DNA from: Alphaproteobacteria bacterium
GTDB taxonomy: Bacteria; Pseudomonadota; Alphaproteobacteria; Caulobacterales; Aquidulcibacteraceae
Reading direction: 5' to 3'
Length of the DNA stretch: 64,000 nt
Assembly: GCA_030430715.1 (NCBI GenBank)
Contig: JAUIJZ010000004.1
Coordinates: forward strand, 1-64,000
Both the position numbers and the translations under genes were made by a program. How positions within the stretch are numbered: position 1 is the stretch's first letter; every line of letters begins with the position of its first letter. Shown in pieces: positions 21,528 through 32,693 of this stretch. The notes beneath the pieces were generated by a model. It was not told the DNA's origin and ran no database searches. It worked only from the letters and a program-made list of their open reading frames with translations.

Positions 21528-23090
21528 GTGTACAATTCTCTTGTTCGTCCTCTTACGCAAATTCGTCGCGTTCTTAGCATGGCCGCAGCGCTGGCTTTGC
21601 TTGGCGCTGTGTCCGCCTGTGGACGTCAAGCCGATGCCCCGGTGGCGGATGTCGCGCCGCAATCGCTGCCGGCGTTGCACGACGTCAGCGATCGCTACCT
21701 CTCGTACAATGTGGAGATGGTGGAAGTGACGGGGGGGCGCTTCTGGCGCGCTTATGACGATATGCGCTCGGATGGCCGCTACGAAGAGCGCCCGCCGCTC
21801 GATCTGACGCAGCCGCGTCTGCGCCGGCTCGCGGCGGCGCTTGGGCCGGCCTATGTGCGCGTCAGCGGCAGCTGGGCCAATGCGACGTATTTCGCGGACA
21901 CGGACACGCCGCCGGAAACAGCGCCGGCCGGCTACGACAGCGTGCTGACGCGCGAGCAATGGCGCGGCGTCGTGGATTTCGTGCAGGCGGTGGATGGAGA
22001 GATCGTGACGTCAGTCGCGGCGAGTGTGGGCGCGCGCGATGATGAAGGGCGCTGGGTTCCGGACAATACCGAAGCCTGGATACGCTATTCGCAGAGCATT
22101 GGCGGGCAAATCGCAGCTGCCGAATTCATCAATGAGCCGAACACGGTGAGGCTCATCGGTGCGGGCAATGATTATACGACGGCCGAGTATGGCCGTGACT
22201 TCGATGCGTTTAACAATTGGATGAAGGCGACGTCGCCTGACACGCTCGTGCTGGGGCCGGGCTCGGTCTATCTGACGCAACCGATGAACGGTCTGGCGCA
22301 CGTCATCAATGGCCCGATGTTTGTTACGCGCGATCTGCTCAGGGATTCGACAACGCAACCGGATGTCTTTTCCTTCCATTTTTATGGCGCGTCTTCGGAT
22401 CGTTGCAAAATCCCGTTTTTTCACCGCACCGAGGCGGTTGCGCAAAATGACGGGTGGCTTTCGGTGATCGACGATTCGATCGCCGCCTATACGCGTCTGC
22501 GTGACGAGTTCACGCCCGGCAGGTCGTTGTGGTTGACGGAAACCGCTGAATCCGCGTGCGGCGGCAATCGATGGGCCGCGACATTCGCGGATACATTCCG
22601 CTTCACGGATCAAGTAGCGCGCGCGGCGCGTCAGGGCGTGCAGGTCTACATGCACAATACGCTTGCGGCGAGCGATTACGGGATGCTGGACGAAGACACG
22701 TTCAGGCCGCGCCCGAATTATTGGGCGGCGTATTTGTGGCGCAGCTTCATGGGCGCGCGTGTGCTCGATACAGGCGACGATGCGGCGCGTCTGCGCGTGT
22801 ATGCGCATTGCCTGCGCGATTCGACCGGTGGCGTGGCCATGCTGGCGGTCAATGCCAACCGCGGCGAATCCGGCAGCGTGAACGTGCCGATGGCGGGAAT
22901 GGCTTACACGCTCACGCAAGGGGCGACGCCGGATGACGCGCTGCTGAATGGAGAGCCGCTGGCGCTGGGTGAAGACGACGCGCTGCCGGAATTGAACGGC
23001 CGCGCTTTCGCCCAGGGCGCTGTCGAACTGGCGCCGTCCAGCATCACTTATCTGGTGTTCCCGGACGCGCAGAACAGCGCCTGCCAGTAA
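21528..23090 (+). CDS. Glycoside hydrolase, GH79/heparanase-like lipoprotein
   Basis: Lipobox LLGAVSAC; AAEFINEPN acid/base motif; WLTETAESACGGNRWAATFADTFRFTDQ nucleophile region; DEDTFRPRPNYWAAYLWRSFMGARVL; GTG 21528 or ATG 21579 start. Confidence 0.75.
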   Translation: MYNSLVRPLTQIRRVLSMAAALALLGAVSACGRQADAPVADVAPQSLPALHDVSDRYLSYNVEMVEVTGGRFWRAYDDMRSDGRYEERPPLDLTQPRLRRLAAALGPAYVRVSGSWANATYFADTDTPPETAPAGYDSVLTREQWRGVVDFVQAVDGEIVTSVAASVGARDDEGRWVPDNTEAWIRYSQSIGGQIAAAEFINEPNTVRLIGAGNDYTTAEYGRDFDAFNNWMKATSPDTLVLGPGSVYLTQPMNGLAHVINGPMFVTRDLLRDSTTQPDVFSFHFYGASSDRCKIPFFHRTEAVAQNDGWLSVIDDSIAAYTRLRDEFTPGRSLWLTETAESACGGNRWAATFADTFRFTDQVARAARQGVQVYMHNTLAASDYGMLDEDTFRPRPNYWAAYLWRSFMGARVLDTGDDAARLRVYAHCLRDSTGGVAMLAVNANRGESGSVNVPMAGMAYTLTQGATPDDALLNGEPLALGEDDALPELNGRAFAQGAVELAPSSITYLVFPDAQNSACQ

Positions 23091-23142
23091 GCTGGCGCAT
23101 TGGCGCCGTCAGTTGGCGCGCGCAGGCATAAGCGCGTTTATC

Positions 23143-24999
23143 TTAGCCCTTAGGGCGCCATTTCGATTTCTTTGGCGGCGGCGCGCCTGAACGCTTTTTC
23201 TTGTTCGCATGTTTTGGATGCGCGCGCTTGGGATGCTGCGGCTTCGCCTCAAAGCTCTGGCGTTCTTCGCGCTGGCGTTCAGTCTTGCCCGGCCGGGCGT
23301 GCGCTTGGCGCGGTTCGTCGCGTCTTTGCTTGTGTTCGCGGCGCGGCGGCTGAAACGAGTCTTGTCGCGGCGCATGATCGAGGCGGGTGACGCGGATCGA
23401 TTTTTCCAGTCTGCCGCCTTCGCCAACGTTTGCCATGAAATCGTCAATGCAGGCCGCATCGATCTCGACATGGGTTTCGTGATCGAGAATGCGAATGGCG
23501 CCGAGCTGGCGTTTGGTAAGACCGCCCGCCTTGCACAACATGGGAATGAGCCAGCGCGGCTCTGCGTTCTTGTTGCGGCCGACCGTGAGGCTAATCCAGG
23601 CGCCGCCGGTGAAATTGTCTTGCGACGCCGCGCGCGGCGCGCGCTCGCGCGACTTGCCTGCCCATTCATCGCCGGGCGTCCAGACCGGCGCGGGCGGCAA
23701 ATCTTCGGGCGCTGCCTGCCCCCTGCGATGCAGGCGTACGAAGGCGGCGGCGATGTGCGCCGCATCGTGCTGCGCCATGAGCGTCTGCACGATGTCCTGC
23801 TCGGCCTCGCTGGGACCGTTCGCAAGCATCGCATCGCCGAGCAAGCGTTCATCGTCGCGGCGTATCACGTCATTGGCTGATGGCGGCTCGCCCCATTCAG
23901 CTTGCACGCCCGCATCGCGCAGGAGGCGTTCAATGCGCCGGCGCGCGGAATAGGGCGTGATCAACACGCTCGCGCCTTTGCGACCAGCCCGCCCGGTGCG
24001 GCCGCTGCGGTGCAGCAGCGCTTCGCGGTTTTTCGGCAGATCCGCGTGGATGACCAGTTCAAGATCGGGCAGGTCGATGCCGCGCGCGGCGACATCGGTG
24101 GCGACGCAGACCTGCGCGCGGTGATCGCGCATGGCCTGCAAAGCGTGTGTGCGCGCCGATTGGCTGAGTTCGCCAGAGAGCGCGACCACGGAAAGCCCAC
24201 GATTGGAAAAGCGGCTTTCGAGCTTCGTCACGGCCGCGCGTGTGCTGCAAAACACGATGGCGTTGGCGGCGTTGTAATAGCGGATGACGTTGAAGATGGC
24301 GTTTTCGACGTCGGGGCCCGCGGTGGTCAGAACGCGATAAGCGATGTCGGCGTGCTGCTTGTGCGCGCCGATCGTGTTCACACGGACCGCGTTGCGCTGG
24401 TAGGTCTTCGCCAAGGCCTCGATGGAGCGCGGCAGCGTGGCCGAGAACATCAAAGTGCGTTGGCGGGTGGAGGCGGTTTCGAGGATGAATTCGAGTTCTT
24501 CGCGGAAGCCGAGATTGAGCATCTCGTCGGCCTCATCGAGCACGACCGATGTCAGCGCCTCCGTTTCAAGCGAGCCGCGCCGGATGTGATCGACGAGACG
24601 GCCGGGCGTGCCGACGACAATGTGTGCGCCCTGGGCGAGCGCGCGGCGTTCGTCGCGCATGTCCATGCCGCCAACGCAGGAGACGATCCGGCCGCCTGTC
24701 GGCGCATAGAGCCAATCCAGTTCGCCGCGCACTTGCAGGGCAAGCTCGCGTGTCGGGGCGATGATGAGAGCGAGCGGCGCGGCGGGGGCGTCGAACCGGT
24801 CTTGCCCGCCGAGCAAGTCCGCGGCGAGGCTGAGGCCGAAGGCGACCGTCTTGCCTGAGCCGGTTTGGGCGGACACCAGTAGATCGGCGCCGCGCAGTTC
24901 CGGCGCGAGGACGGCCTCTTGTACGGCGGTGAGCGTTTCAAAGCCGCGCGCGGCAAGCGCACGCGCGAGCGGCTGGGGCACATGTTCGAACAAGGTCAT
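23143..24999 (-). CDS. DEAD/DEAH-box ATP-dependent RNA helicase with DbpA-type RNA-binding C-terminus
   Basis: AQTGSGKT, PTRELALQV, DEADEMLNLGF, SATLP, HRSGRTGRAG; basic C-terminal tail. Confidence 0.96.
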   Translation of the reverse strand: MTLFEHVPQPLARALAARGFETLTAVQEAVLAPELRGADLLVSAQTGSGKTVAFGLSLAADLLGGQDRFDAPAAPLALIIAPTRELALQVRGELDWLYAPTGGRIVSCVGGMDMRDERRALAQGAHIVVGTPGRLVDHIRRGSLETEALTSVVLDEADEMLNLGFREELEFILETASTRQRTLMFSATLPRSIEALAKTYQRNAVRVNTIGAHKQHADIAYRVLTTAGPDVENAIFNVIRYYNAANAIVFCSTRAAVTKLESRFSNRGLSVVALSGELSQSARTHALQAMRDHRAQVCVATDVAARGIDLPDLELVIHADLPKNREALLHRSGRTGRAGRKGASVLITPYSARRRIERLLRDAGVQAEWGEPPSANDVIRRDDERLLGDAMLANGPSEAEQDIVQTLMAQHDAAHIAAAFVRLHRRGQAAPEDLPPAPVWTPGDEWAGKSRERAPRAASQDNFTGGAWISLTVGRNKNAEPRWLIPMLCKAGGLTKRQLGAIRILDHETHVEIDAACIDDFMANVGEGGRLEKSIRVTRLDHAPRQDSFQPPRREHKQRRDEPRQAHARPGKTERQREERQSFEAKPQHPKRAHPKHANKKKRSGAPPPKKSKWRPKG

Positions 25000-25142
25000 T
25001 GCGCGTCTTTCCGGTTAGATGCGCATTCCCCTTGGCTGGATCGTTCGCAACAGGGGGCGGCTTTTATCGCATGGCGGGGGCAATAGCGATAGATTTGGCG
25101 CCAAAGCTTCTGCAACTCAGCCCCGCTTTTGGCGCGGTATGG

Positions 25143-25583
25143 TTAGCGCAGCGTCTTGATCGCGCTGCGCGCGAGTTCGTCGGCGCGATTGTTCATCACA
25201 TCGTCGGCATGGCCTTTGACCCATTTCCAGGTGACGTCGTGGCGCTGATTGGCTTCGTCGAGCCGCTTCCACAAATCCTCGTTCTTCACCGGCTTCTTAT
25301 CGGCGGTTTTCCAGCCATTGCGCTTCCAGCCGTGAATCCATTTGGTGAGGCCGTCCATCACGTATTTTGAATCGGTGTGCAGCTGCACTTTGCTCGGGCG
25401 CTTCAACGCTTCGAGCGCCTGGATCGCCGCCATCAGCTCCATGCGATTATTGGTGGTCGCGGGCTCGGCGCCGGAGAGTTCTTTTTCGTTCTCGCCATAG
25501 CACAGCACCGCGCCCCAACCGCCGGGGCCGGGATTGCCGCTGCATGCGCCGTCGGTCCAGATGTTCACTGTGGTGTTGGTCAC
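25143..25583 (-). CDS. rnhA: Ribonuclease HI
   Basis: [48 protein letters not shown] start overlapping the thrB stop. Confidence 0.97.
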   Translation of the reverse strand: MTNTTVNIWTDGACSGNPGPGGWGAVLCYGENEKELSGAEPATTNNRMELMAAIQALEALKRPSKVQLHTDSKYVMDGLTKWIHGWKRNGWKTADKKPVKNEDLWKRLDEANQRHDVTWKWVKGHADDVMNNRADELARSAIKTLR

Positions 25584-26539
25584 GCCCCATAATCTCCCGC
25601 ATCCTTCACGCTGCGGTGAAAGGTGAGAATGTCGGCGTATTCGCGCGGGTCTTTCGGTTTGACGAGCGCGTCCTCGGCGACATTGCCCCAATCTTCCAAC
25701 CGCGTGGCGAAGAAGCGCAAGCCCGCGCCGCGGCAGAGCGTCGGCAACGCGTCGCGCTCGGCGTCGCTTAAGGGGCGGATGGTCTCGTAAGCCGCGAGCA
25801 GCGCCGCGCCGCGGCCAATATCGTAATGGCGCTGATCTTCAAAGCACCACGCATTGAGACAGACGGCGATGTCGTAGGCGAGAAAATCGGTGCAGGCGAA
25901 GTAGAAATCGATCACGCCGCCGAGACGGTCGCCGACGAATAGAGAATTGTCGGGAAAGAGATCCGCGTGAATGACGCCCCTGGGCAGATCGCGTGGCCAT
26001 TCTTGCGCGACTTCGGCCATGTCGCTTTCGATCAGGCGGGCGAGGCCGGGGCGGAGATATTCCGCTTGCGCCAGACGCGGGGCGATCAGCTTGGCCCAAG
26101 CGTCCGGCCCAAGCGAATTGGCGCGCTGCATCTCAAAGCCGTCGAGCGCGACATGCATGCGCGCCAGAGCTTCCCCGATGGCGGCGCAATGGGCGATGTC
26201 GGGATCGTGCGGCGAAGCGCCTTGGAGGAAGGTGACGATCGTCGCCGGCTTGCCCTGCGCGCGGGTGAGCAAGGCGCCTTGCTTGGTGGGCACAGGCTGC
26301 GGGCAGGGAAAGTTACGCTCGGCGAGCCGCGCCATGACGCCCATGAAGAAGGGGAGGTCCACTTCTTCGGTGCGGCGCTCGAAAATGGTGAGGATGAAGC
26401 GGCCTTTTTCCGTTTCGAGCTTGAAATTGGTGTTCGATACGCCCTCGGAAATACCCTTGAACGAAACGGCGCGGCCGATGTCGTAATTGGCCAGCAACGC
26501 GTCGAGTTCGGCGTCGGTGAGTTGCGTATAGACGGCCAT
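25580..26539 (-). CDS. thrB: Homoserine kinase (ThrB, APH-like fold)
   Basis: [51 protein letters not shown]. Confidence 0.95.
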   Translation of the reverse strand: MAVYTQLTDAELDALLANYDIGRAVSFKGISEGVSNTNFKLETEKGRFILTIFERRTEEVDLPFFMGVMARLAERNFPCPQPVPTKQGALLTRAQGKPATIVTFLQGASPHDPDIAHCAAIGEALARMHVALDGFEMQRANSLGPDAWAKLIAPRLAQAEYLRPGLARLIESDMAEVAQEWPRDLPRGVIHADLFPDNSLFVGDRLGGVIDFYFACTDFLAYDIAVCLNAWCFEDQRHYDIGRGAALLAAYETIRPLSDAERDALPTLCRGAGLRFFATRLEDWGNVAEDALVKPKDPREYADILTFHRSVKDAGDYGA

Positions 26540-26541
26540 GC

Positions 26542-27396
26542 TTAAGCGCGTTCTTCGATCCGCTTCACGTTGCGTGCTTCATCCAGGTGCACGATCCAGC
26601 GCGCGCGATGCCGACCCTCCAGCATGGCGCGCGTGACGCGCTCGTAGTGCATGACGAAGCGGTCGAGCGCTAGCCCCTCCTGCGGCGTCAGCGGCCGGCC
26701 CAGCGCCGCTTCCTCCTGCTCGCCGCGCCACTGGCGCACGATCTCCCAGGAGGGCGCCTGCAAATAGATCATGGCGTCGAAGGCGGCGAAAAATTGCGCG
26801 TAAGCGCCCTCAAGCTCGCGGATGGTGCGCGCGCGCCACTGGCCGGTCCAGTCTTCCCGCTCGACAGTATTGAGCGGAGGCCCCTCCGGCGGCGTCGCGG
26901 CGCCGAGGCACCAGCCATCGATCAGAATCGCCTCAGCGGGGCCTTCGAATACCGGCCATGTCGTTTCGGGTGCGCGATCGTCGGCGATCTTGTCGAAGCG
27001 CGGCAGCGGCGTCGTGAGCGGTTTGCCGAGGCGCGCGACGAGCCCCTTGGCAAAGCCGAGATCGTGCGTGCCGGGCGGGCCGCGCGTAATCAGCAGCGGA
27101 TAGAGATCGGCGCCGGCGCGCACGCGCGCGCCGAGCGGGGCGCTGGCGAAACGCGGGTCTTGGATGAGGTCGCTGGCGTGGCGCGCATCGGCTTCGCGCT
27201 CGGCGCGTGTTTTGTACACATCGTCCAGCGAGAAATACGCCGTGCGCGGATTGTCCCGGACATAAGTCCGGCAGAGCGTGGTTTTGCCCGAGCCTTGCGC
27301 GCCCGCGACGCCAATCAGCGCCGGGCGGTTGGGTTCGCGTTCGCGCCAGAATTGGACGAGGCTATTGATCAGGATGGGCGGGCGCTGATCGCTCAC
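26542..27396 (-). CDS. P-loop kinase, D-glycerate 3-kinase-like
   Basis: [15 protein letters not shown] Walker [26 protein letters not shown] overlap with the ispH stop. Confidence 0.8.
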   Translation of the reverse strand: MSDQRPPILINSLVQFWREREPNRPALIGVAGAQGSGKTTLCRTYVRDNPRTAYFSLDDVYKTRAEREADARHASDLIQDPRFASAPLGARVRAGADLYPLLITRGPPGTHDLGFAKGLVARLGKPLTTPLPRFDKIADDRAPETTWPVFEGPAEAILIDGWCLGAATPPEGPPLNTVEREDWTGQWRARTIRELEGAYAQFFAAFDAMIYLQAPSWEIVRQWRGEQEEAALGRPLTPQEGLALDRFVMHYERVTRAMLEGRHRARWIVHLDEARNVKRIEERA

Positions 27397-28346
27397 TCCG
27401 CCAGCACGCGCGGCAGCTTGAACATCACGTCTTCCTGCGTGACGCACACTTCCTCGACGCGCGCTTCAAAACGCGCGCCGATGGCGCCGATCAGCGCCTC
27501 CACCAAATCCTCCGGGGCGCTGGCGCCGGCTGTGATTCCGACTGCGCCGGCGCCCTCAAACCAACGCCAATCCACATCTTCCGCCGAACCGACAAGACGC
27601 GCATCGCCTGCGCCGGCGCGCTTGGCGACTTCCACCAGGCGCACTGAATTGGACGATTGCGGCGATCCGATCACCAGCACCAAATCGGCTTCGCGCGCGA
27701 GCGCCTTGACCGCCTCTTGGCGGTTGGTGGTGGCGTAGCAAATGTCTTCCTTGTGCGGCGCGGCGATGCCGGGAAAGCGCCGCTGCAGCACGCCGACAAT
27801 CTCCGCCGTGTCGTCGACGGAAAGCGTCGTCTGCGTGACGAAGGAAAGCTGGCTTGGGTTGTGCGGCGTGAAGGTCTCGGCGTCGGCGGTGGTTTCAAGT
27901 AGCGTGATGGCGCCGTCCGGCAATTGCCCCATAGTGCCGATCACTTCGGGGTGTCCGGCATGGCCGATCAGCACGATCTCGCGCCCCGCCTCGTGATGGC
28001 GCTCGGCCTCGACGTGCACTTTCGAAACGAGCGGGCAGGTGGCGTCGACGAAAATCATTTCTCGACGGCGCGCTTCGGCTGGCACCGCTTTGGGCACGCC
28101 ATGGGCGGAAAAAATCACTGGCCGGTCGACGGGGCAATCGTCCAATTCCTCCACGAAGACAGCGCCGAGCCGCTCCAATCGCTCAACCACATGGCGGTTG
28201 TGGACAATCTCATGGCGCACATAGACCGGGGGGCCCCACTTCTCCAGCGCCCGCTCGACGATCTGGATGGCCCGGTCGACCCCGGCGCAAAAACCCCGCG
28301 GTGCGGCCAAGAGGACTGAAATCCGGGGTTTTTCTGGGATCGTCAT
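27393..28346 (-). CDS. ispH: 4-hydroxy-3-methylbut-2-enyl diphosphate reductase
   Basis: [43 protein letters not shown]. Confidence 0.98.
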   Translation of the reverse strand: MTIPEKPRISVLLAAPRGFCAGVDRAIQIVERALEKWGPPVYVRHEIVHNRHVVERLERLGAVFVEELDDCPVDRPVIFSAHGVPKAVPAEARRREMIFVDATCPLVSKVHVEAERHHEAGREIVLIGHAGHPEVIGTMGQLPDGAITLLETTADAETFTPHNPSQLSFVTQTTLSVDDTAEIVGVLQRRFPGIAAPHKEDICYATTNRQEAVKALAREADLVLVIGSPQSSNSVRLVEVAKRAGAGDARLVGSAEDVDWRWFEGAGAVGITAGASAPEDLVEALIGAIGARFEARVEEVCVTQEDVMFKLPRVLAE

Positions 28347-28503
28347 CGGCTAAAGAGCGAACTTTCCAGCGGCGGCGCCAGGCCGTGTTGCGGCGCGGGC
28401 GGGGCAAAGCTATCACGGCGCTGCGCCAAACGCCGACGACAACGTCCAAGGGCGGGGTGAGACATGCGGCCGCCGTGGGGGCGACGCAAGAGAAGGGTCG
28501 GAA

Positions 28504-29163
28504 ATGAAGCTGCCCGTCGCATTGCTTGTGTCGATTTCGGCCGCGCTCGTCCTGAGTGCTTGTGGCGGCAATCGCGGCCGCACCGTTGAGCTGCCCGGCG
28601 GCGTAACGCCCGAGCAGCAGCAGGTCCAAGTGCGCGAGCCGAACTTCTTCGATCGCATGATGGGCCGCGATCCGCGCCCGAATGCGGGCCCGTGCCCGAC
28701 GATGGCCGCGCTCTATGACAATTCGCGTATCGTGCAATTCTCCAATCCCGCCGAAGAGCGCTACGCCAACATCGAATATACGGGCGAGTTTCAGGGCGTG
28801 CGCGGTCTGTGCCGCTATGCTGGCGAAGATCCGATCGTGCTGTCCATGAACGTGGACATGGCTTTTGGCCGGGGGCCGGCTTCGAACTCTGATCGTCACA
28901 CCTATCGCTATTGGGTCGCCGTGACCCGCCGTGGCCGAGCGCCGATCGAGAAGGAATATTTCGATATCGACGTGCGCTTCCCGCAAGGTTCGGCGGTGGT
29001 GACGCATACGGAAGAGATCGAGGAGATCGTTATTCCGCGCGCAAACGACACCGTGTCCGGCGAAAATTTTGAAATCCTGGTCGGCTTCGATCTGACGCCC
29101 GAGCAGCTTCAGTTCAATCGCGACGGCAAACGCTTCCGCGTCGATGCCGGGGCGGACGAATAA
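28504..29163 (+). CDS. Putative lipoprotein, unknown function
   Basis: Signal/lipobox LVLSACGGN; 219 aa. Confidence 0.75.
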   Translation: MKLPVALLVSISAALVLSACGGNRGRTVELPGGVTPEQQQVQVREPNFFDRMMGRDPRPNAGPCPTMAALYDNSRIVQFSNPAEERYANIEYTGEFQGVRGLCRYAGEDPIVLSMNVDMAFGRGPASNSDRHTYRYWVAVTRRGRAPIEKEYFDIDVRFPQGSAVVTHTEEIEEIVIPRANDTVSGENFEILVGFDLTPEQLQFNRDGKRFRVDAGADE

Positions 29164-29233
29164 GAACGAGCCAATGCGTGGGCGGGCGGGTTCGCTTGCA
29201 ATCGCCCATGCGGGCGCCTACGCCTGACCTCCC

Positions 29234-31021
29234 ATGAAAGACCTCGTCAGCGCACTCTCCGAAGCGAATGCGGCCGTGTTCCAGGGGCTCGGCCTGGATG
29301 TGAAGCACGCCGAAGTGCGCCGCTCGGACCGGCCGGATCTGGGCGAATTCCAATGCAATGGTGCGCTCGCCGTGGCCAAGGGCGCGGGCAAGAAGCCGCA
29401 AGAGGTGGCGCAGAGCGTCGTTGCGAACTGGCGTGCGCTTGAGCTTGCCGCGCCGCCGGTGATCGCCGGGCCGGGCTTTCTCAATTTCACCGCGACGCCG
29501 CAAGCGTTGGCCGCGCGCGCGCAATTCATCGCCGGCGATGCGCGCGCGGGTGCGATGGCTGTGGCGCAAAAGCGCCGGGTGGTTGTCGATTATGGCGGGC
29601 CGAACGTGGCCAAGGGCATGCATGTCGGCCATTTGCGCTCGTCCATTATCGGCGAGAGCGTGAAGCGCGTTTATCGCTTCCTCGGCGACGAGGTGTGGGG
29701 CGATGCGCATTTCGGCGATTGGGGCTTTCAGATGGGCCTCGTCATCACCGCGCTGGAAGATGAGCTTGGCGGCTTCAGCGATGCGGCCAAGCTCGATGCG
29801 CGGCTGGGTTCGCTGACGCTCGAACATCTGGAAGGGATCTATCCGGCCAGCGCCGCTAAAGCGAAGGAAGACGCAAGCTTCCGCGATCGCGCGCGCAAGG
29901 CGACGGCGGCGCTGCAATCGAGCGCCGAGCCGCATCGCACCATCTGGAAAGCGATGCACGATGTCTCGATGGCGGCGCAAAAACGAGATTTCGCGGCGCT
30001 CGGAGTCAATTTCGATCTGTGGCTTGGCGAAAGCGACGCCGATCCGCTGATCCCGGACATGGTCAAGCATCTCGAAGCCAAGGGTTTGCTGGAAGAAGAT
30101 CAGGGCGCGCGCATCGTGCGCGTCGCGGGACCGGGTGAGACGAAAAAGAAAAAGCTCGAAGATGGCAGCGTGGTTGAGGTCGAGAGCCCCGATCCGCTGC
30201 TTGTGGTGTCGAGCGAAGGCTCGGCCATGTATGGCACAACCGATCTCGCCACCATTCGCCAGCGCGTGCGCGATCAGCAGCCCGATCTCATTCTCTATGT
30301 GGTCGATCAGCGTCAGGCTGACCATTTCGAGCAAGTCTACCGTGCCGCCGCGAAGGCCGGCTATATGGCGCGCGACCAGCTTGAGCATGTCGGCTTCGGC
30401 ACCATGAACGGCACGGACGGCAAGCCGTTCAAAACGCGCGCCGGCGGCGTGCTGAAACTGCAGGACATGATCGGCCAAGCCGAGGAGAAGGCGCGCGAAC
30501 GCTTGCGCGAAAACGAAATCGGCGCGGATTTCTCAAAGGAGGAATTCGAGGACGTCGCGCACAAAGTAGCGCTGGCGGCGATCAAGTTCGCCGACCTCTC
30601 GAATTTTCGCGGCACCTCCTATGTGTTCGATCTCGATCGCTTCATGAGCTTCGAGGGCAAGACCGGGCCGTATCTGCTTTACCAGGCCGTGCGGATCAAA
30701 AGCGTGTTGCGCAAGGCCGATGAGCAAGGGGCTGCGGCCGGCGCCATCTCGATCGAACATGAGGCAGAACGCGCGCTGGCATTGGCGCTGGATGCGTTCA
30801 ATGGCGCGCTGCGCGCCGCCTACGAAAAGAGGGCGCCGCACTTCCTCGCCGAGCATGCCTATGCGTTGGCGCAAGCGTTTTCAGGTTTTTACACGCATTG
30901 CCCGATCCTGCCGTCCAAAGGCGCGGTGCGCGCTTCGCGTCTCGCGCTCGCGGGCGCGACGCTGAAGCAATTGACGCTGACGTTGGATTTGCTCGGCATC
31001 GCCGTGCCGGAGCGGATGTAG
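29234..31021 (+). CDS. argS: Arginyl-tRNA synthetase
   Basis: [25 protein letters not shown] class I HIGH region; [17 protein letters not shown]. Confidence 0.98.
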   Translation: MKDLVSALSEANAAVFQGLGLDVKHAEVRRSDRPDLGEFQCNGALAVAKGAGKKPQEVAQSVVANWRALELAAPPVIAGPGFLNFTATPQALAARAQFIAGDARAGAMAVAQKRRVVVDYGGPNVAKGMHVGHLRSSIIGESVKRVYRFLGDEVWGDAHFGDWGFQMGLVITALEDELGGFSDAAKLDARLGSLTLEHLEGIYPASAAKAKEDASFRDRARKATAALQSSAEPHRTIWKAMHDVSMAAQKRDFAALGVNFDLWLGESDADPLIPDMVKHLEAKGLLEEDQGARIVRVAGPGETKKKKLEDGSVVEVESPDPLLVVSSEGSAMYGTTDLATIRQRVRDQQPDLILYVVDQRQADHFEQVYRAAAKAGYMARDQLEHVGFGTMNGTDGKPFKTRAGGVLKLQDMIGQAEEKARERLRENEIGADFSKEEFEDVAHKVALAAIKFADLSNFRGTSYVFDLDRFMSFEGKTGPYLLYQAVRIKSVLRKADEQGAAAGAISIEHEAERALALALDAFNGALRAAYEKRAPHFLAEHAYALAQAFSGFYTHCPILPSKGAVRASRLALAGATLKQLTLTLDLLGIAVPERM

Positions 31022-31485
31022 TGCCGTCGCGCCGCGCCGCGATCGAGATGAATCCGGCGGAGATCGCCGCATACCTAAGCAGCCAGCCGCGCATCATTCT
31101 GGTCACCAACGGGCCCAATGGCCTGCCGCACCCGATGCCGATGAATTTCGCGCTCGACGACGACGACCGCATCGTCATGACGACGTTCCGTAAAAGCCAG
31201 AAAGTGAAGAATCTCGAGCGTGATCCACGCGCCGCGCTGCTGGTCGAGAGCGGGCGGGATTATGCGGATCTCAAGTCCGTGCTGATCTATGCGAACGCCG
31301 AGATCATCGATGATCCGGATAATATTCGTGAGCGGTTGAGCGGATTGCGCTGGACGACAGCCTCGCCGTTGCGCAGCGATAGAGGTCCGCAACTCGCGGC
31401 GACCTTCGCCAAGCGCGTGATCTTGCGCTTCACGCCGTTCGAATATGTCTCCTGGGATCATGCCAAGCTGGGCGGGCGCTACTAA
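31021..31485 (+). CDS. Pyridoxamine 5-phosphate oxidase-like (FMN-binding split barrel) protein
   Basis: PRIILVTNGPNGLPHPMPMNFALDDDDRIVMTTFRKSQKVKNLERDPRAALLVE; GTG overlaps argS TAG by one base. Confidence 0.88.
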   Translation: MPSRRAAIEMNPAEIAAYLSSQPRIILVTNGPNGLPHPMPMNFALDDDDRIVMTTFRKSQKVKNLERDPRAALLVESGRDYADLKSVLIYANAEIIDDPDNIRERLSGLRWTTASPLRSDRGPQLAATFAKRVILRFTPFEYVSWDHAKLGGRY

Positions 31486-31570
31486 CGCAAGTTCGTGCTT
31501 GCGCCGTGGTCCCCGGTGTCCGAACCTAATTGGCAAATGAGCCCGCTCAAGGGCCTAAGGGAGGCGCGCG

Positions 31571-32011
31571 ATGGCCAATGAAATGCCGAACCCCAATTCC
31601 TACCAGGGGCTCTCAAAAAAAGTTCTGCAATATAGCGAGGCGTTCCGCAGCTTGGCGCAGAAGCTCAAGCAGCCGGGTTTTTCCGATAGCGAATGGGCGG
31701 AGATCGAAGCGCTGGTTGATGTCGCGCATTTCGAACGCGAGGGCGTTTTCCTGACCCAGACCTCCGAAGTGATCGATTGGCCCAAATACAAGCATTACGT
31801 CACCCAATATGCGGGCGCGACCGAATGGGAAGGCACGCTGCGACGTATCACCGAGAAGGACAATGTCGTGTTCCTTGAATTGCAGGAACGCAACACGCGC
31901 GCTGGCGTGGTCGATATCTCGAACACGGTGACGATCTACGACTTCAACGACGCCGGCAAGCTGCGCCATCTGAGCGTTTACGTCTCGCACGTCGGCAAAA
32001 AAGGCGCCTAA
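31571..32011 (+). CDS. Conserved hypothetical protein (146 aa)
   Basis: ORF with SD-like GGGAGG upstream; no family recognised. Confidence 0.75.
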   Translation: MANEMPNPNSYQGLSKKVLQYSEAFRSLAQKLKQPGFSDSEWAEIEALVDVAHFEREGVFLTQTSEVIDWPKYKHYVTQYAGATEWEGTLRRITEKDNVVFLELQERNTRAGVVDISNTVTIYDFNDAGKLRHLSVYVSHVGKKGA

Positions 32012-32565
32012 GGGCCTTCGTGCACCTTGTGCGCCTTTTCCTCTATCCAATCCATCGCCGCCACGGCGACGCCGGAGAAGATGAAGGTGAGGTGGATGAT
32101 CACGTACCAGAGCAATTGCTGCTCGGTGTAGTTCGATAGGTTCATGAAGATCTTCAGCAGGTGAATGCCTGAGATCGCCACGATGGAGGCGATCAGTTTG
32201 ATCTTCAGGCCGGAGAAATCGAGCGTACCCATCCAATCGGGGCGGTCACGGTCCGCGTGCGCGAAATCGATCTTGGAGACAAAGCTCTCATAGCCCGTGA
32301 ACAGGATGATGAGTACGAGATTGCCGGCCAATGAGAGGTCCACCAGCGTCAGCACCAGCAGGATGATGTCTGTTTCATCCATTTGCAGCACCAGCGGGAT
32401 CTGCAGATAGAGTTCGCGAAAGAATGTGACGATCAGTATGCCCAGCGCCGCGATAAGGCCGAGATAGACCGGCGCCATCAGCCAGCGGCTACTGTAAATG
32501 GTCCATTCCAGCGCCCGTTCCAGAAACGGCGAACCATCGTGTTTGCTGGATTCGTTTCGGCTCAT
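32008..32565 (-). CDS. YqhA/UPF0114 family membrane protein
   Basis: FLERALEWTIYSSRWLMAPVYLGLIAALGILIVTFFREL, VDLSLAGNLVLIILFTGYESFVSKID. Confidence 0.93.
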   Translation of the reverse strand: MSRNESSKHDGSPFLERALEWTIYSSRWLMAPVYLGLIAALGILIVTFFRELYLQIPLVLQMDETDIILLVLTLVDLSLAGNLVLIILFTGYESFVSKIDFAHADRDRPDWMGTLDFSGLKIKLIASIVAISGIHLLKIFMNLSNYTEQQLLWYVIIHLTFIFSGVAVAAMDWIEEKAHKVHEGP

Positions 32566-32693
32566 GAATTCCCTCGAAAGCGGCCGGAAGCTAGCGGCGC
32601 CGCTGCGGTGCAACAAGCGAACTCGCGCCTCAAGGTGCTTGTGGCGGGGCGCGACGCGGCAGATGATCGCGAAATGCTGCCGGGGAGGCTCAA

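Noticed and set aside
23902-24858. 318-aa plus-strand ORF
   Set aside because: Antisense to the DEAD-box helicase core
29114-30478. 454-aa minus-strand ORF
   Set aside because: Antisense to argS; composition artefact of high GC third positions
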